DNA of 64,000 nucleotides from Paeniglutamicibacter sulfureus. GTDB lineage: Bacteria > Actinomycetota > Actinomycetes > Actinomycetales > Micrococcaceae. The stretch spans positions 1,982,149 to 2,046,148 of the forward strand of contig NZ_JAULBL010000002.1 of the NCBI RefSeq assembly GCF_030512175.1. Direction: 5' to 3'. Positions within the stretch are counted from its first letter, which is position 1. Each line of letters opens with the position of its first letter. The notes beneath the pieces were generated by a model, which was not told where the DNA came from, ran no database searches, and worked only from the letters and a program-made list of their open reading frames with translations. This document shows, piece after piece, positions 53,100-63,999 of the stretch. The position numbers and the translations under genes were made by a program.

Positions 53100-53315
53100 A
53101 TGGAACTCCACGGCTCCCTCAACATGATCGGCTACGGCCTGGCTGCAATCGGCTCGGCCATCGGCGTGGGCATGATCTTCGCTGCCTACATCAACGGTGT
53201 TGCACGCCAGCCGGAAGCTCAGCGCATCCTGCAGCCCATCGCCATGCTGGGCTTCGCCCTTGCAGAAGCTCTCGCCATCCTGGGCTTGGTCTTCGCCTTC
53301 GTCGTCGGCGTCTAG
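53100..53315 (+). CDS. atpE: ATP synthase Fo subunit c
   Basis: A 71-residue two-helix proteolipid. The first helix is glycine-patterned ([17 protein letters not shown]), the polar loop is ARQPEAQ, and the second helix carries the proton-binding carboxylate Glu56 in [12 protein letters not shown]. The length and hairpin are exactly those of c subunits. ATG 53100 with AAAGGAAC ahead. Confidence 0.98.
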   Translation: MELHGSLNMIGYGLAAIGSAIGVGMIFAAYINGVARQPEAQRILQPIAMLGFALAEALAILGLVFAFVVGV

Positions 53316-53389
53316 TTCCCCTCGTAGTGGCCCTGCCACTTGCGCAGGTGCCATTCCAATTGGAACTTAAGAGATAAGGAAGAGTGAGA

Positions 53390-53944
53390 ATGATCAGCAA
53401 CGAATTGATCCTCGCTGCAGGTGAGGGTGCAAACCCTCTGCTTCCGAACCCGTGGGAAATTCTTGTCACTGCCGCAGGCTTCGCTGTCCTGCTGTTCTTG
53501 GTGGTCAAGTACATTGCCCCGGCATTCGAGAAGTCCTACCAGGACCGTGTCACGGCCATCGAGGGTGGACTTGAAAAGGCAGAGGCCGCACAGGCCGAAG
53601 CCAACGCCACCCTGGAGCAGTACAAGGCACAGCTGCTGGAAGCACGCACCGAAGCCAACCGCATCCGTGAGGAAGCGCGCGAAGAAGGTGCCCTGATTCT
53701 TGCGGAACTGAAGACCAAGGCAGCAGAAGAGTCGACTCGCATTACCGAGCAGGCCCACCGCCAGATCGAAGCCGAGCGCACCGCAGCAGTTACCTCGCTG
53801 CGTGCCGAGGTCGGAACCCTGGCTACCTCATTGGCCAGCAAGATCGTCGACGACGCTCTTGAGAACGACGAGCGCGCTTCCCGCGTGGTCGATAAGTTCC
53901 TGGCAGACCTGGAAAACCAGCAGAACGCAGGTGCATCGAACTAA
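53390..53944 (+). CDS. atpF: ATP synthase Fo subunit b
   Basis: A 184-residue peripheral-stalk subunit: short N-terminus, one membrane helix (VTAAGFAVLLFLVVKYIA), then a long charged helix with Ala/Glu/Lys/Arg heptads (residues about 50-175). ATG 53390 preferred with AAGGAAGAG upstream; the GTG at 53384 would add two residues. Stop TAA shares a base with the atpH start (TAATG). Confidence 0.95.
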   Translation: MISNELILAAGEGANPLLPNPWEILVTAAGFAVLLFLVVKYIAPAFEKSYQDRVTAIEGGLEKAEAAQAEANATLEQYKAQLLEARTEANRIREEAREEGALILAELKTKAAEESTRITEQAHRQIEAERTAAVTSLRAEVGTLATSLASKIVDDALENDERASRVVDKFLADLENQQNAGASN

Positions 53945-54756
53945 TGGCAGGTGTATCGAGCGAGTCACTGTCCGCGGCGCTGGCGTCGTTGGAAACCAAG
54001 CTTGCACACGCGTCCTTGGAATTGTCCGCCGAGCTATTTGGGACGGTTGACGTTCTGGATGGCAATGCAGGCCTGCGTCGCGCACTGACTGATCCGGCTC
54101 GCGGGGCCTCGGACAAGGCAGGGCTTGTTGCCCAGCTGTTGCACGGTAAGGTCTCGGCGGAAGCCGAATCCACCGTCGCGTCTCTGGCAACCTCGCGTTG
54201 GAGCTCGGCACGAGACATTGGCGATGCACTGGAGACCGTGGCGGCAACTGTCGCCATCGCGGTAGCCGAGCGTCAGGGCGGTTCCGCAGGACTGGAGAGG
54301 CTCGAAGAAGACCTCTTCGCGTTCATCCGTGTGGTTGGGTCCAGTCATGATCTGCAGCGTGCCCTCGATGATTCCAAGGCAACGGCCGAAGCCAAGGGCG
54401 CCCTGGCGCTCAAGCTGGTGCCGAATGCCTCGGACGCATCTGCACTGCTGATCCGCCAGGCCGTCGCTTCGCCGCGCGGGCTCAAGCCCGTTGCACTTCT
54501 GGAGCGCTTCGTGGAATTGGTGGCTAAACGCCAGGACCGCTGGATTGCGCAGGTGAGTGTCACCCGTGATCTCACTGCCGAGCAAACAGCGCGCCTGCAG
54601 GCAGGCCTGAACAACCTTTACGGCCGGGACTTGAAGATCAATGTCGAGATCGACCCGGCACTAGTAGGCGGCATCCGCATCAAGGTGGGCGACGAGGTTG
54701 TTGACGCAACCGTCGCCACCCGCGTCGCGGAGCTTCGCCGCCAGTTGGCAAGCTAG
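53944..54756 (+). CDS. atpH: ATP synthase F1 subunit delta
   Basis: A 270-residue delta (OSCP) subunit. The C-terminal block [24 protein letters not shown] and the ending [20 protein letters not shown] are its conserved core. It is longer than the E. coli delta (177) because actinobacterial delta has an N-terminal extension of about 90 residues (the same type fused as b-delta in mycobacteria). ATG overlaps the atpF stop by one base. A strong hairpin overlaps the stop. Confidence 0.94.
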   Translation: MAGVSSESLSAALASLETKLAHASLELSAELFGTVDVLDGNAGLRRALTDPARGASDKAGLVAQLLHGKVSAEAESTVASLATSRWSSARDIGDALETVAATVAIAVAERQGGSAGLERLEEDLFAFIRVVGSSHDLQRALDDSKATAEAKGALALKLVPNASDASALLIRQAVASPRGLKPVALLERFVELVAKRQDRWIAQVSVTRDLTAEQTARLQAGLNNLYGRDLKINVEIDPALVGGIRIKVGDEVVDATVATRVAELRRQLAS

Positions 54757-54789
54757 GCAGCCCCCCACTTCAACACGGGGGGCCTGCCT
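54755..54789 (+). other. Intercistronic hairpin between atpH and atpA
   Basis: AGGCAG plus six C (54755-54766) pairs with six G plus CCTGCCT (54777-54789), with one bulge and a 10-base loop. It starts within the atpH stop codon. It may be a partial terminator, a processing site or an mRNA stabiliser. Confidence 0.65.
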
Positions 54790-54878
54790 TGCAGGCCAGT
54801 CACCATAGACTGAATCAAATTTCGGTTACCGCAACGATTGACCGCGGTAATCACAACTTAGGAGAGCAGGGACTGCAG

Positions 54879-56516
54879 ATGGCCGAATTGACCATCAACG
54901 CCGACGACGTCCGCAATGCCTTGAATGAGTTCGCAGCGTCCTACGAACCGGGCAAAGCAGAGCGCACCGAGGTCGGCCGCGTAACCACGGCAAGTGACGG
55001 TATCGCCAAGGTGGAGGGTCTTCCCTCCGTCATGGCAAATGAGCTGCTTCGCTTCGAAGACGGCACCCTGGGCCTGGCCCAGAACCTTGACACCCGCGAG
55101 ATCGGTGTTGTCGTCCTGGGCGACTTCACCGGCATCGCCGAAGGCCAGCGCGTAGAGCGCACCGGCGAGATCCTTTCGGTTCCGGTTGGCGACGCCTTCC
55201 TCGGCCGAGTGGTTGACCCGCTGGGCGAGCCGATCGATGACCTGGGACCGATCGCGTCCTCCGGTCGCCGCGCACTGGAGCTTCAGGCTCCGGGCGTGAC
55301 GCAGCGCAAGTCGGTTCACGAACCGCTGCAGACCGGCATGAAGGCCATCGACGCGATGATCCCGATCGGCCGTGGCCAGCGTCAGCTGATCATTGGCGAC
55401 CGCCAGACCGGCAAGACCGCCCTGGCCGTTGACGCGATCATCAACCAGAAGGCCAACTGGGCTTCCGGGGACACCAACAAGCAGGTCCGCTGCATCTACG
55501 TGGCAATTGGTCAGAAGGCTTCGACCATTGCCGCAGTGCGCCAGACCCTTGAAACCAATGGTGCGCTGGAATACACCACCATTGTTGCCTCCCCGGCCTC
55601 CGACCCGGCCGGCTTCAAGTACCTGGCACCGTACGCCGGCTCGGCCATTGGCCAGCAGTGGATGTACGACGGCAAGCACGTTCTGATCGTCTTTGATGAT
55701 CTGTCCAAGCAGGCCGAAGCCTACCGCGCCGTATCGCTGTTGCTGCGTCGCCCGCCGGGACGCGAAGCCTACCCGGGCGACGTGTTCTACCTGCACTCCC
55801 GCTTGCTTGAGCGTTGTGCAAAGCTCTCCGACGAGCTCGGAGCAGGCTCGATGACCGGTCTGCCGATCATCGAAACCAAGGCAAACGACGTCTCGGCCTT
55901 CATTCCGACCAACGTCATTTCCATCACCGACGGCCAGATCTTCCTGCAGTCGGACCTCTTCAACGCCAACCAGCGTCCGGCAGTCGACGTGGGCATCTCG
56001 GTGTCCCGCGTTGGTGGCTCGGCGCAGATCAAGGCCATGAAGAAGGTCGCCGGTACGTTGAAGCTCGAGCTGGCACAGTTCCGCGACATGCAGGCATTCG
56101 CCATGTTCGCCTCGGACCTCGATGCCGCTTCGAAGCAGCAGCTGACCCGTGGCGCGCGCCTAATGGAACTGCTCAAGCAGGGACAGTACGCACCGTTCCC
56201 GGTTGAGGACCAGGTTGTCTCCGTCTGGGCCGGCACCAAGGGCTACCTTGATGACGTCCCGGTTGAAGACGTTCGTCGTTTCGAGACCGAGTTCCTTGCC
56301 CACCTGCGCCACCGCACCAACGTGCTCACCGTGATTGCCGAAACCGGCAAGCTCGAGGACGAGACTGTGGAATCGCTCAAGTCGAACATCGCCGACTTCA
56401 AGGCCGGCTTCTTCGGTGAAGGCGACGACAAGCTTGTCGCCGCCGGCAACGAAGAATTCGACGCCTTGGCCGAGGGATCCGTCGACCAGGAAAAGATCGT
56501 CAAGCAAAAGCGCTGA
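54879..56516 (+). CDS. atpA: ATP synthase F1 subunit alpha
   Basis: A 545-residue alpha subunit with Walker [26 protein letters not shown]-like [14 protein letters not shown] and the signature [18 protein letters not shown]-terminal beta-barrel residues 30-95; nucleotide domain 96-380; C-terminal helical domain to the end. ATG 54879 ([15 protein letters not shown] is the family start in actinobacteria), preceded by AGGAGAGCAGGG; the ORF from 54789 is an unsupported extension. Confidence 0.98.
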   Translation: MAELTINADDVRNALNEFAASYEPGKAERTEVGRVTTASDGIAKVEGLPSVMANELLRFEDGTLGLAQNLDTREIGVVVLGDFTGIAEGQRVERTGEILSVPVGDAFLGRVVDPLGEPIDDLGPIASSGRRALELQAPGVTQRKSVHEPLQTGMKAIDAMIPIGRGQRQLIIGDRQTGKTALAVDAIINQKANWASGDTNKQVRCIYVAIGQKASTIAAVRQTLETNGALEYTTIVASPASDPAGFKYLAPYAGSAIGQQWMYDGKHVLIVFDDLSKQAEAYRAVSLLLRRPPGREAYPGDVFYLHSRLLERCAKLSDELGAGSMTGLPIIETKANDVSAFIPTNVISITDGQIFLQSDLFNANQRPAVDVGISVSRVGGSAQIKAMKKVAGTLKLELAQFRDMQAFAMFASDLDAASKQQLTRGARLMELLKQGQYAPFPVEDQVVSVWAGTKGYLDDVPVEDVRRFETEFLAHLRHRTNVLTVIAETGKLEDETVESLKSNIADFKAGFFGEGDDKLVAAGNEEFDALAEGSVDQEKIVKQKR

Positions 56517-56530
56517 CATCACCTTTGATT

Positions 56531-56569
56531 AGGGGTTGCCGCACCAGAAGGTGCGGTGCGGCAACCCCT
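56531..56569 (+). other. Intercistronic hairpin between atpA and atpG
   Basis: AGGGGTTGCCGCA (56531-56543) and TGCGGCAACCCCT (56557-56569) form a perfect 13-base stem. The loop holds CCGCACC/GGTGCGG that offer an alternative inner pairing. It lies between the atpA stop and the ribosome-binding site of atpG (AGGAAAGGA). Confidence 0.75.
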
Positions 56570-56594
56570 GCAAAGGGATAAGGAAAGGACAAAC

Positions 56595-57488
56595 ATGGGA
56601 GCCCAGATTCGGGTCTACCGCCAGAAGATTGCATCGACGACGTCGATGGGCAAGATCTTCAAGGCGATGGAACTGATCGCCTCTTCCCGTATTGGCAAGG
56701 CACGCGCGCGTGTCTCGGCATCGCTGCCATATGCCAATGCGATTACCCGTGCTGTTACTGCCGTCGCGTCACAGTCCGAGGTTGATCACCCACTGACCAC
56801 CGAGCCGGAGTCAATCCGTCGCGCGGCAGTCTTGGTCATGACCTCTGACCGCGGACTCGCCGGGTCCTACTCCGCCAGCGTCTTGAAGCAGGCAGAGCAC
56901 CTCGTTGAACTGCTCCATGAAGAAGGCAAGGACGTCAAGACCTACCTGGTCGGCCGCAAGGCTCAGGCGTACTTCGATTTCCGTGGACGCGAATACGCGA
57001 AGGTGTGGACCGGTGGTACCGACGCCCCGGAGTTTACGACCGCACGCGAACTGCGCGAAGCCCTGCTCAAGGACTTCGCCGACGAATTTGAAGTGGGAGG
57101 CGTGGACGAGATCCACGTTGTCTTCACCCAGTTCAAGTCGATGGTCGTTCAGGAACCGACGGTCATTCGTTTGCTGCCGCTTGAGGTTGTCGAGGAGGAG
57201 TCCGAGACTCCTGCCGATGAGCTGCTGCCGCTCTACGAATACGAGCCGGAGCCGGAGCAGGTGCTTGACGCACTGCTTCCGCGGTACATCGAATCACGCA
57301 TCTTCAACGCCATGTTGCAGGCGGCGGCTTCCGAGCTCGCAGCCCGCCAGCGCGCGATGAAGTCCGCAGGCGACAACGCCAAGGAACTCATCAAGAAGTA
57401 CACGCGTCTTCGTAACAACGCCCGCCAGGCCGAGGTTACCCAGGAACTCTCCGAAATCGTTGCCGGCGCTGACGCGCTGAACGGTTAA
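56595..57488 (+). CDS. atpG: ATP synthase F1 subunit gamma
   Basis: A 297-residue central-stalk subunit. The N-terminal helix [20 protein letters not shown] and the C-terminal helix [20 protein letters not shown] and [12 protein letters not shown] are the rotating coiled coil, and [17 protein letters not shown] is the family's conserved middle. ATG 56595 with AGGAAAGGA before it. 59 bases separate it from atpD. Confidence 0.97.
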   Translation: MGAQIRVYRQKIASTTSMGKIFKAMELIASSRIGKARARVSASLPYANAITRAVTAVASQSEVDHPLTTEPESIRRAAVLVMTSDRGLAGSYSASVLKQAEHLVELLHEEGKDVKTYLVGRKAQAYFDFRGREYAKVWTGGTDAPEFTTARELREALLKDFADEFEVGGVDEIHVVFTQFKSMVVQEPTVIRLLPLEVVEEESETPADELLPLYEYEPEPEQVLDALLPRYIESRIFNAMLQAAASELAARQRAMKSAGDNAKELIKKYTRLRNNARQAEVTQELSEIVAGADALNG

Positions 57489-57535
57489 CGGGAACTTCCT
57501 ACCCACACTTACATCCACGCCATCTACACAAGTGA

Positions 57536-59005
<1,470 letters not shown>

Positions 59006-59007
59006 TC

Positions 59008-59292
59008 ATGGCCGAACTCCAAGTCGAAATCGTTGCTGCCGACCACTTCGTGTGGTCCGGTGCGGCGAAACTGGTCAAGGGACGCACCAGCAATGGCGAG
59101 ATCGGGATCCTTCCCGGCCACGTGCCGATGCTGGCCGTCCTCGCTGCCGGTGATCTGGAAATCGTTCCGGTTTCCGGTTCACGGTTCTCGGTCCAGGTTG
59201 ATGGCGGGTTCTTCTCCGTTGATACCGACCGTGTGGTGATCGTAGCGGACAACGCCGTCATGGCCGACTCCGTCCCGGCGGGAACTCGATAG
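59008..59292 (+). CDS. atpC: ATP synthase F1 subunit epsilon
   Basis: A 94-residue epsilon subunit, consisting mainly of the N-terminal beta-sandwich: MAELQVEIVAADHFVWSGAA, then NGEIGILPGHVPMLAVLAAG and VDGGFFSVDTDRVVIVADNA. The C-terminal two-helix inhibitory hairpin of the E. coli protein is absent, as the chain ends about 10 residues after the sandwich; shortened epsilon is usual in this group. ATG 59008, 2 bases after the atpD stop. Confidence 0.95.
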   Translation: MAELQVEIVAADHFVWSGAAKLVKGRTSNGEIGILPGHVPMLAVLAAGDLEIVPVSGSRFSVQVDGGFFSVDTDRVVIVADNAVMADSVPAGTR

Positions 59293-59299
59293 TCCTGCC

Positions 59300-59737
59300 T
59301 TGAACGAACTCGGCATTCCTGTGCTCATCGTGTTGGCAGCCCTGCTGCTTGTGGTGATGTTCTTGGGTGCCATGGGAGTGCGCCGCATTCAGTTGCGGCG
59401 CACTCTTGGCACATTCGACGCTTCCATCTCCACGTCCTCCGGGAAGTGGATGATGGCGATTGCGCGTTATGGCCCTGGTGAGCTTGAGTTCCTCAAGCTC
59501 TTTTCGGTCTCCCCGATCCCTGTGCATCGATTCCTGCGGACGTCCATCCGGCTCAAGGGCTGGCGGCGTCCCGCAGAAGAGGAAAAGCACTTGGTGCAGC
59601 CCGGCAGCGTCATCGTGATGATGAGCTATGAAGGCCGAGAAGTCCTGATCGCCATGGATTACCAGACCTACAACGGCCTTTCGGCCTGGTTGGAAGCCGG
59701 CCCCGTTGCCGGCGTCGGCACCTGGCGGCAAGACTGA
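59300..59737 (+). CDS. DUF2550 family membrane protein
   Basis: A 145-residue protein with one N-terminal helix (VLIVLAALLLVVMFLGAMG), followed by a soluble PH-like domain (SGKWMMAIARYGPGELEFLKLF, PVHRFLRTSIRLKGWR, VIVMMSYEGREVLIAMDYQTYNGLSAWL). The family is restricted to actinobacteria, and its gene is regularly found right after atpC (Rv1312 in M. tuberculosis). No known function. TTG 59300 lies 7 bases after atpC. Last gene of the atp operon, and followed by a terminator. Confidence 0.9.
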   Translation: MNELGIPVLIVLAALLLVVMFLGAMGVRRIQLRRTLGTFDASISTSSGKWMMAIARYGPGELEFLKLFSVSPIPVHRFLRTSIRLKGWRRPAEEEKHLVQPGSVIVMMSYEGREVLIAMDYQTYNGLSAWLEAGPVAGVGTWRQD

Positions 59738-59748
59738 TCAAGCAAGAC

Positions 59749-59795
59749 AAAAAGCATGGGGCGGGATGATTGAATCATCCCGCCCCATGCTTTTT
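59749..59795. terminator. Bidirectional terminator after the atp operon
   Basis: AAAAAGCATGGGGCGGGATGAT (22 bases, 59749-59770) is followed by a 3-base loop and its exact complement, ending in five T (59774-59795). It works for both DUF2550 (+) and the convergent cspA (-). Confidence 0.95.
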
Positions 59796-59885
59796 GCATC
59801 TTCTTAGGTTTACGCCCGTCCGGATCCGTGCCGCATTGCGGTCGATTGCCTGACTGGTGAAAAGTTCAAAGAATTTGTGAAGTCC

Positions 59886-60089
59886 TTAGAGACCGACAAC
59901 GCCGGTGGCCTGCGGACCCTTGGCACCCTGGCCAACTTCGAATTCCACGCGCTGGTTTTCTTCCAGCGTACGGAAGCCGTTGGTCTGGATTTCCGAGTAG
60001 TGCACGAACACGTCGGCCTCGGCGCCATCAGGAGTGATGAAGCCGAATCCCTTTTCGGCGTTAAACCACTTCACGGTTCCCTGAGCCAT
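59886..60089 (-). CDS. cspA: Cold-shock protein, CspA family
   Basis: A 67-residue RNA/DNA-binding OB-fold protein, with RNP1 KGFGFI (residues 13-18) and RNP2 VFVHY (27-31) and the start [16 protein letters not shown]. The family melts RNA structure, often after cold shift. ATG 60089 is preceded by GAGGAG 6-11 bases before it; a long leader of up to 140 bases is likely. It stands alone. Confidence 0.97.
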   Translation of the reverse strand: MAQGTVKWFNAEKGFGFITPDGAEADVFVHYSEIQTNGFRTLEENQRVEFEVGQGAKGPQATGVVGL

Positions 60090-60228
60090 GTATTTCTCCT
60101 CATTTAGTGCGAAAATCTGGCCGTTGCACTGTGCGACGACCATTGGTGGTACTCAAGTGAGAAGATCACTGGCGTGGGTATGACCCCGCCGCAGTTACTT
60201 CACACCCGCAGCACTGCTTTGGCGGGTA

Positions 60229-60256
60229 TGACTAACCAACACAAAGACTGAGTCAA
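60229..60256 (-). promoter_or_regulatory. Possible cspA promoter
   Basis: Minus strand TTGACT (complement of 60251-60256), 16 bases, TAGTCA (60229-60234). About 140 bases before ATG 60089, which fits a cold-shock gene with long leader. A partial CRP-like TGTGA-N6-TCAAT overlaps just upstream (60271-60286). Confidence 0.4.
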
Positions 60257-60316
60257 GCATCACACAAACGTGTGACTTGGGTCAATACCTCTGGGTCCGC
60301 TTGCTCAACGGAAACT

Positions 60317-61540
60317 TCACAATAGGTTTTTGCCGTTCCGCACGACCTGCTGCAGCGCGAGGCCGGCATCCAGAACCAGCATGTCAGCCACGAATCCCTG
60401 GTGCAGCCGGCCGGCTTCGTCGATCAGGCCCAGGATGCTCGCCGGAACCCTGGTGGCGGAGATGACGGCGTCTTGCAGGTCCACGCCTGCCGCTACCGCA
60501 GAGCGCACCACCTCGAGCATGCTGGCTGTGCCTCCCGCCAGCGAACCGTCCGAGGCCAGTCGGGCCTGCCCGTTGGCAACGGTGACCGTGGACGGGCCCA
60601 GCGTATAGCTGCCGTCTTCCAGGCCGGTCGCTGCCATCGAGTCGGTAACCAGTGCGATGGATTCGGCACCGACCAGCTTGAACATGGTCCGCACCATCAC
60701 CGGATCCAGGTGGACGCCATCGGCCACCAGCTCAACGATGATCTTTCCGCGGGCCGCGAGCTCCAGGCAGGTGGCGACGGCGCCGGGTGCGCGGTGGTGC
60801 ATCGGTGCCATGCCGTTGAACATGTGCGTGACGGTGGGCCGCTCCGTGAAGCCGTCGACACCGGCACTGGAAAGTTCCTCGCGGGCAACCGCAAGGGAGG
60901 CAGAGGTCGTGTCGGCGTCGGCGTCGGTGTGCCCCAGGGACGGCACCACCCCCTGGGACACCAGTTGCTCGAGCAGGGCATCGGATCCCGGGCGTTCCGG
61001 GGCATAGGTCATGGTGCGCAGCTGGCCGGCCGCTGCGTCGATGAGCTCGTCGACGAACTCGGGATCCGGGTCGATGAGGTGTTCCGGGTCCTGTGCCCCG
61101 CAGCGCGCAGCGGAAAGGAACGGGCCCTCGGCATGGATCCCGGCGATGTCGCCGCGTTGGGCAAACTCCGCGAGCACGGCGGCAGCCGCCAACATGTCCG
61201 CACGCGGGGCAGTGACCAGCGAGGCCAGGAATGTGGTGGTGCCGGAGCGGTGGAGGTACTCGATAGCGGTGGCGATCGACTCGGGGTCACCCGAGGGAAA
61301 GTCGCCGCCGCCGGCGCCGTGGCAGTGTAGGTCGATCAGGCCCGGGATGATGATCGTGCCTTCCGGGCTCTGGCGCAGCTCGAAAGTGTCCGATTCGTCG
61401 AAAAACGTAAACTCGTGCTCATCGCCGGCGAAGGCGATGCGGTCGCCCTCCACCGCAACAACGCCCCGGGGGATGTCCCTTCCGGGGGTGATGAGTCGTC
61501 CGGTCAGCGCATAGCGTTCAGGTGAGTCGGTGGCAGTCAT
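60317..61540 (-). CDS. nagA: N-acetylglucosamine-6-phosphate deacetylase
   Basis: A 407-residue amidohydrolase. Metal site motifs: IDLHCHGAGGGDFPSG, GIHAEGPFLS, SLGHTDADADT, and the substrate-binding THMFNGMAPMHHRAPG with DGVHLDP and VTDSMAATG. It removes acetate from GlcNAc-6-phosphate in amino sugar breakdown and cell wall recycling. ATG 61540; no nagB nearby. Neighbouring nucS is separated by about 100 bases. Confidence 0.96.
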   Translation of the reverse strand: MTATDSPERYALTGRLITPGRDIPRGVVAVEGDRIAFAGDEHEFTFFDESDTFELRQSPEGTIIIPGLIDLHCHGAGGGDFPSGDPESIATAIEYLHRSGTTTFLASLVTAPRADMLAAAAVLAEFAQRGDIAGIHAEGPFLSAARCGAQDPEHLIDPDPEFVDELIDAAAGQLRTMTYAPERPGSDALLEQLVSQGVVPSLGHTDADADTTSASLAVAREELSSAGVDGFTERPTVTHMFNGMAPMHHRAPGAVATCLELAARGKIIVELVADGVHLDPVMVRTMFKLVGAESIALVTDSMAATGLEDGSYTLGPSTVTVANGQARLASDGSLAGGTASMLEVVRSAVAAGVDLQDAVISATRVPASILGLIDEAGRLHQGFVADMLVLDAGLALQQVVRNGKNLL

Positions 61541-61641
61541 GGACCCAGTCTAGGGCCGGGCGCGGCGGCGAATCACGTATCCGCGCCGCAAAAGTTCCAT
61601 CGTCCCCGGCGCGGTGTCGCAGCGCGGGGAAAGCGGGGGGC

Positions 61642-62337
61642 CTAGAAGAGGCGCGCGGCCACGTCGTCGACGCCGCGCATCGCGTCGTAGTCAAGGATCA
61701 GGCAGTCAATGCCGCGATCGGTCGCCAGGGTGCGGGCCTGCGGCTTGATCTGCTGGGCGGCATAGACCCCGCGCACCGGCTTGAGCAGCGGGTCGCGGTT
61801 CAGCAGGTCCAGGTAGCGGGTGAGCTGCTCGACGCCGTCGATGTCGCCGCGGCGCTTGAGCTCGATGGCCACGGTGGCGCCGTCGGCGTCCCGGGCCAGG
61901 ATGTCGACCGGGCCGATGGCGGTCATGTACTCGCGGCGGATCAGCGTGAAGCCGGCACCAAGGGTCTCGATCTGGTCGGCGAGCAGGCGCTGGAGGTCCG
62001 ACTCGACGCCGTCCTTGATCAGCCCGGGATCGATGCCGAGGTTGTGCTCGGTGTCGTGGATGATCTCCTTGATGTGCACCACCAAGCGGTCGTCGGACTT
62101 TTGGTGGGCAACGTGCCAGAGCTCGACGTCGCCCTCGGCGGCCTGTTCCTCGTCGGGGGCCACGATCCGCATCACCGCGGGCGGGCTCATCCAGTTCAGC
62201 GGCTTGTAGCTGCCGCCGTCGGAATGGACCAGCACCGAGCCGTCGGCCTTGACCATCAGCAGGCGGGTCGCCAGGGGGAGATGGGCACGCAAACGGCCCT
62301 CGTAATCAACTGAACACTTGGCAATCACTAAACGCAC
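61642..62337 (-). CDS. nucS: Endonuclease NucS (EndoMS)
   Basis: A 231-residue protein. N-terminal domain [20 protein letters not shown] and [18 protein letters not shown]-terminal PD-(D/E)xK nuclease with [20 protein letters not shown] (Asp, Glu, Lys) and [12 protein letters not shown]. NucS cuts mismatched DNA in the non-canonical repair of actinobacteria and archaea that lack MutS/MutL, and loss causes hypermutation. GTG 62337 is the best start by comparison with M. tuberculosis NucS; the ORF up to 62757 is only shadow. Confidence 0.95.
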   Translation of the reverse strand: MRLVIAKCSVDYEGRLRAHLPLATRLLMVKADGSVLVHSDGGSYKPLNWMSPPAVMRIVAPDEEQAAEGDVELWHVAHQKSDDRLVVHIKEIIHDTEHNLGIDPGLIKDGVESDLQRLLADQIETLGAGFTLIRREYMTAIGPVDILARDADGATVAIELKRRGDIDGVEQLTRYLDLLNRDPLLKPVRGVYAAQQIKPQARTLATDRGIDCLILDYDAMRGVDDVAARLF

Positions 62338-62442
62338 AACAGGCACTCTACCGGGTTTCGGGCAGGTGCCGTGGCCGGAGCGACACCGCCCGGGGGTGCG
62401 TCCCGGGCCGGATGGGCGGAGCATCTGGGGCAGAATTGGATC

Positions 62443-62793
62443 ATGGCCCGCTCCAACCGACCCTCTCGCTCCTCCGCCCCCAAGCCCCGCTCCGGCCGGG
62501 TCAACAAGTGGACGCGACCCGACGACGGATCGGACGAGCAGTGGCTGGAGAAGGCCCGCTACGGGGTACAGCGCCTGCAGGACGCGCCCGATGGCCAGTG
62601 GCACGTGCGCCGGATTTCCTCGGTCGGCGCGGCCAAGACCTACAAGTGCCCCGGATGCGGGCAGTTCATCAAGCCCGGGACCGAGCACCTGGTTGCGTGG
62701 CGTGCTGACCATTGGTCGGGCGATGACGCCTCGGCCGCGGCACGGAGGCACTGGCACCCGAAGTGCTGGGAATCACGCTCCTACCGGTACTGA
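62443..62793 (+). CDS. Conserved hypothetical zinc-ribbon-like protein next to nucS
   Basis: A 116-residue protein with a basic N-terminus ([19 protein letters not shown]), the block [20 protein letters not shown] and a Cys pair CPGC with later H-x-x-x-C in RRHWHPKCW. This is the pattern of a small conserved actinobacterial protein seen divergent from nucS; pipelines label it ATP/GTP-binding protein without clear basis. It likely binds zinc (CxxC...HxxxC, inferred). ATG 62443. Divergent from nucS across about 105 bases. Confidence 0.75.
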   Translation: MARSNRPSRSSAPKPRSGRVNKWTRPDDGSDEQWLEKARYGVQRLQDAPDGQWHVRRISSVGAAKTYKCPGCGQFIKPGTEHLVAWRADHWSGDDASAAARRHWHPKCWESRSYRY

Positions 62794-62847
62794 TCGGGTG
62801 GGCGGCGACGGAATCAATGCCGCCTGCACCCAGGGACGTCGGGCCGG

Positions 62848-63999
62848 TTAGCGGTTGTCCTGCCGCACGATGAAGACCTCGCGCAGGATCAACATGACTG
62901 CCGCTGCGACAGGAATGGCCATCAGCGCGCCGATGACGCCGAGCAGGGAGCCGCCGGCGATCACCGAGATCACTGCAACCGCGCCAGGGACCGAGACAGC
63001 TTTCTGCATCACCCTTGGCGAGACGAAGTAGGCCTCGATCTGCAGGTACCCGAAGTAGCAGACAGCGTAGATGGCGGCGGTCTGCCATCCCAGGGTCAGC
63101 GCCACCAGCGAGACCAGGATGCCGGCGATCACGGCGCCCACCAGCGGGATGAAGGCCAGCATGGCCACCAGCAGTGTCAGCAACGCGGCGAAGGGGACGC
63201 CCAGGATGCTCATCAGCACCAACGCGATTGTCGCATTGAGCACTGCCACGAACGCCTGGCCCATGACGTAGTTGCCGACCGAATGGGTAATGGTGTTGCC
63301 CAGTTCCTCCACGCGCACCCTGCGCGAATGCGGGGCCAGCCGGTAGGCAAAGGACTTCATAGCCGGCAGCGAGGCCAGGAAGTAGATGGCCAGCACCAGT
63401 ACGATCAGCACTCCGAACATGCCCTGGGCAATCACGGTGCCCACCCCCAGCACGCCGCCGAAGATCCCGCCCACGGCCCCGGTGTCGGAGAAGAACTTCC
63501 CGATTTCCTGGCTGATCCGGTCCGAGAGCTGGTACTGCGCATCGAGGGTGACAAAGAATTCGGATTTGAGGAAGTCGTCGACGATCCGCGGTGCACGTTC
63601 GATGAACTGGGCCGTCTGCTCGGTGAGCGTCGGGATGATGGCGCCGATGAATCCCGCAACACCGCCAAGCAGTGCCAGCATCGTGATCAAGACGCCGATG
63701 GCGCGCGAGAGCCCGTGGGCGACCAGGAAGCGCACCATCGGGTCCAGGCCCAGCGCGATGAACAGGGCGATGGCGATCCAGATGACCAGCGATCCCACGT
63801 TGGTCAGCAGGAAGAAGCCTAGCAACGCCAGGCCCACGCCCACGGTGAAGAGGAAGCCGAAGGCAATCGGGTTGGACTGGGGTGAAATGTCGGCATCCGG
63901 GTACCCGTCGCCGGGCTCCCGGTGCGGCTCCGGGGGGAACCCGAAGTTCGCCGGCGGCTTGATCCGCGCATCGAGCGTCTGCTGGGCGGTGCCCAACGC
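62848..63999 (-). CDS. AI-2E family transporter (PerM-like), 5' end possibly outside the window
   Basis: At least 383 codons. Eight or so membrane helices, with a soluble region after the second pair (residues 100-180), and the conserved C-terminal LGWQTAAIYAVCYFGYLQIEA, VSPRVMQKAVSVPGAVAVISV and GSLLGVIGALMAIPVAA. The family has uncertain transport roles (autoinducer-2 or Na/H exchange in some). The frame is still open at the window edge; a TTG at 63996 is possible but unsupported, so the N-terminus may be missing. Convergent with the zinc-ribbon gene. Confidence 0.9.
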   Translation of the reverse strand, partial: ALGTAQQTLDARIKPPANFGFPPEPHREPGDGYPDADISPQSNPIAFGFLFTVGVGLALLGFFLLTNVGSLVIWIAIALFIALGLDPMVRFLVAHGLSRAIGVLITMLALLGGVAGFIGAIIPTLTEQTAQFIERAPRIVDDFLKSEFFVTLDAQYQLSDRISQEIGKFFSDTGAVGGIFGGVLGVGTVIAQGMFGVLIVLVLAIYFLASLPAMKSFAYRLAPHSRRVRVEELGNTITHSVGNYVMGQAFVAVLNATIALVLMSILGVPFAALLTLLVAMLAFIPLVGAVIAGILVSLVALTLGWQTAAIYAVCYFGYLQIEAYFVSPRVMQKAVSVPGAVAVISVIAGGSLLGVIGALMAIPVAAAVMLILREVFIVRQDNR

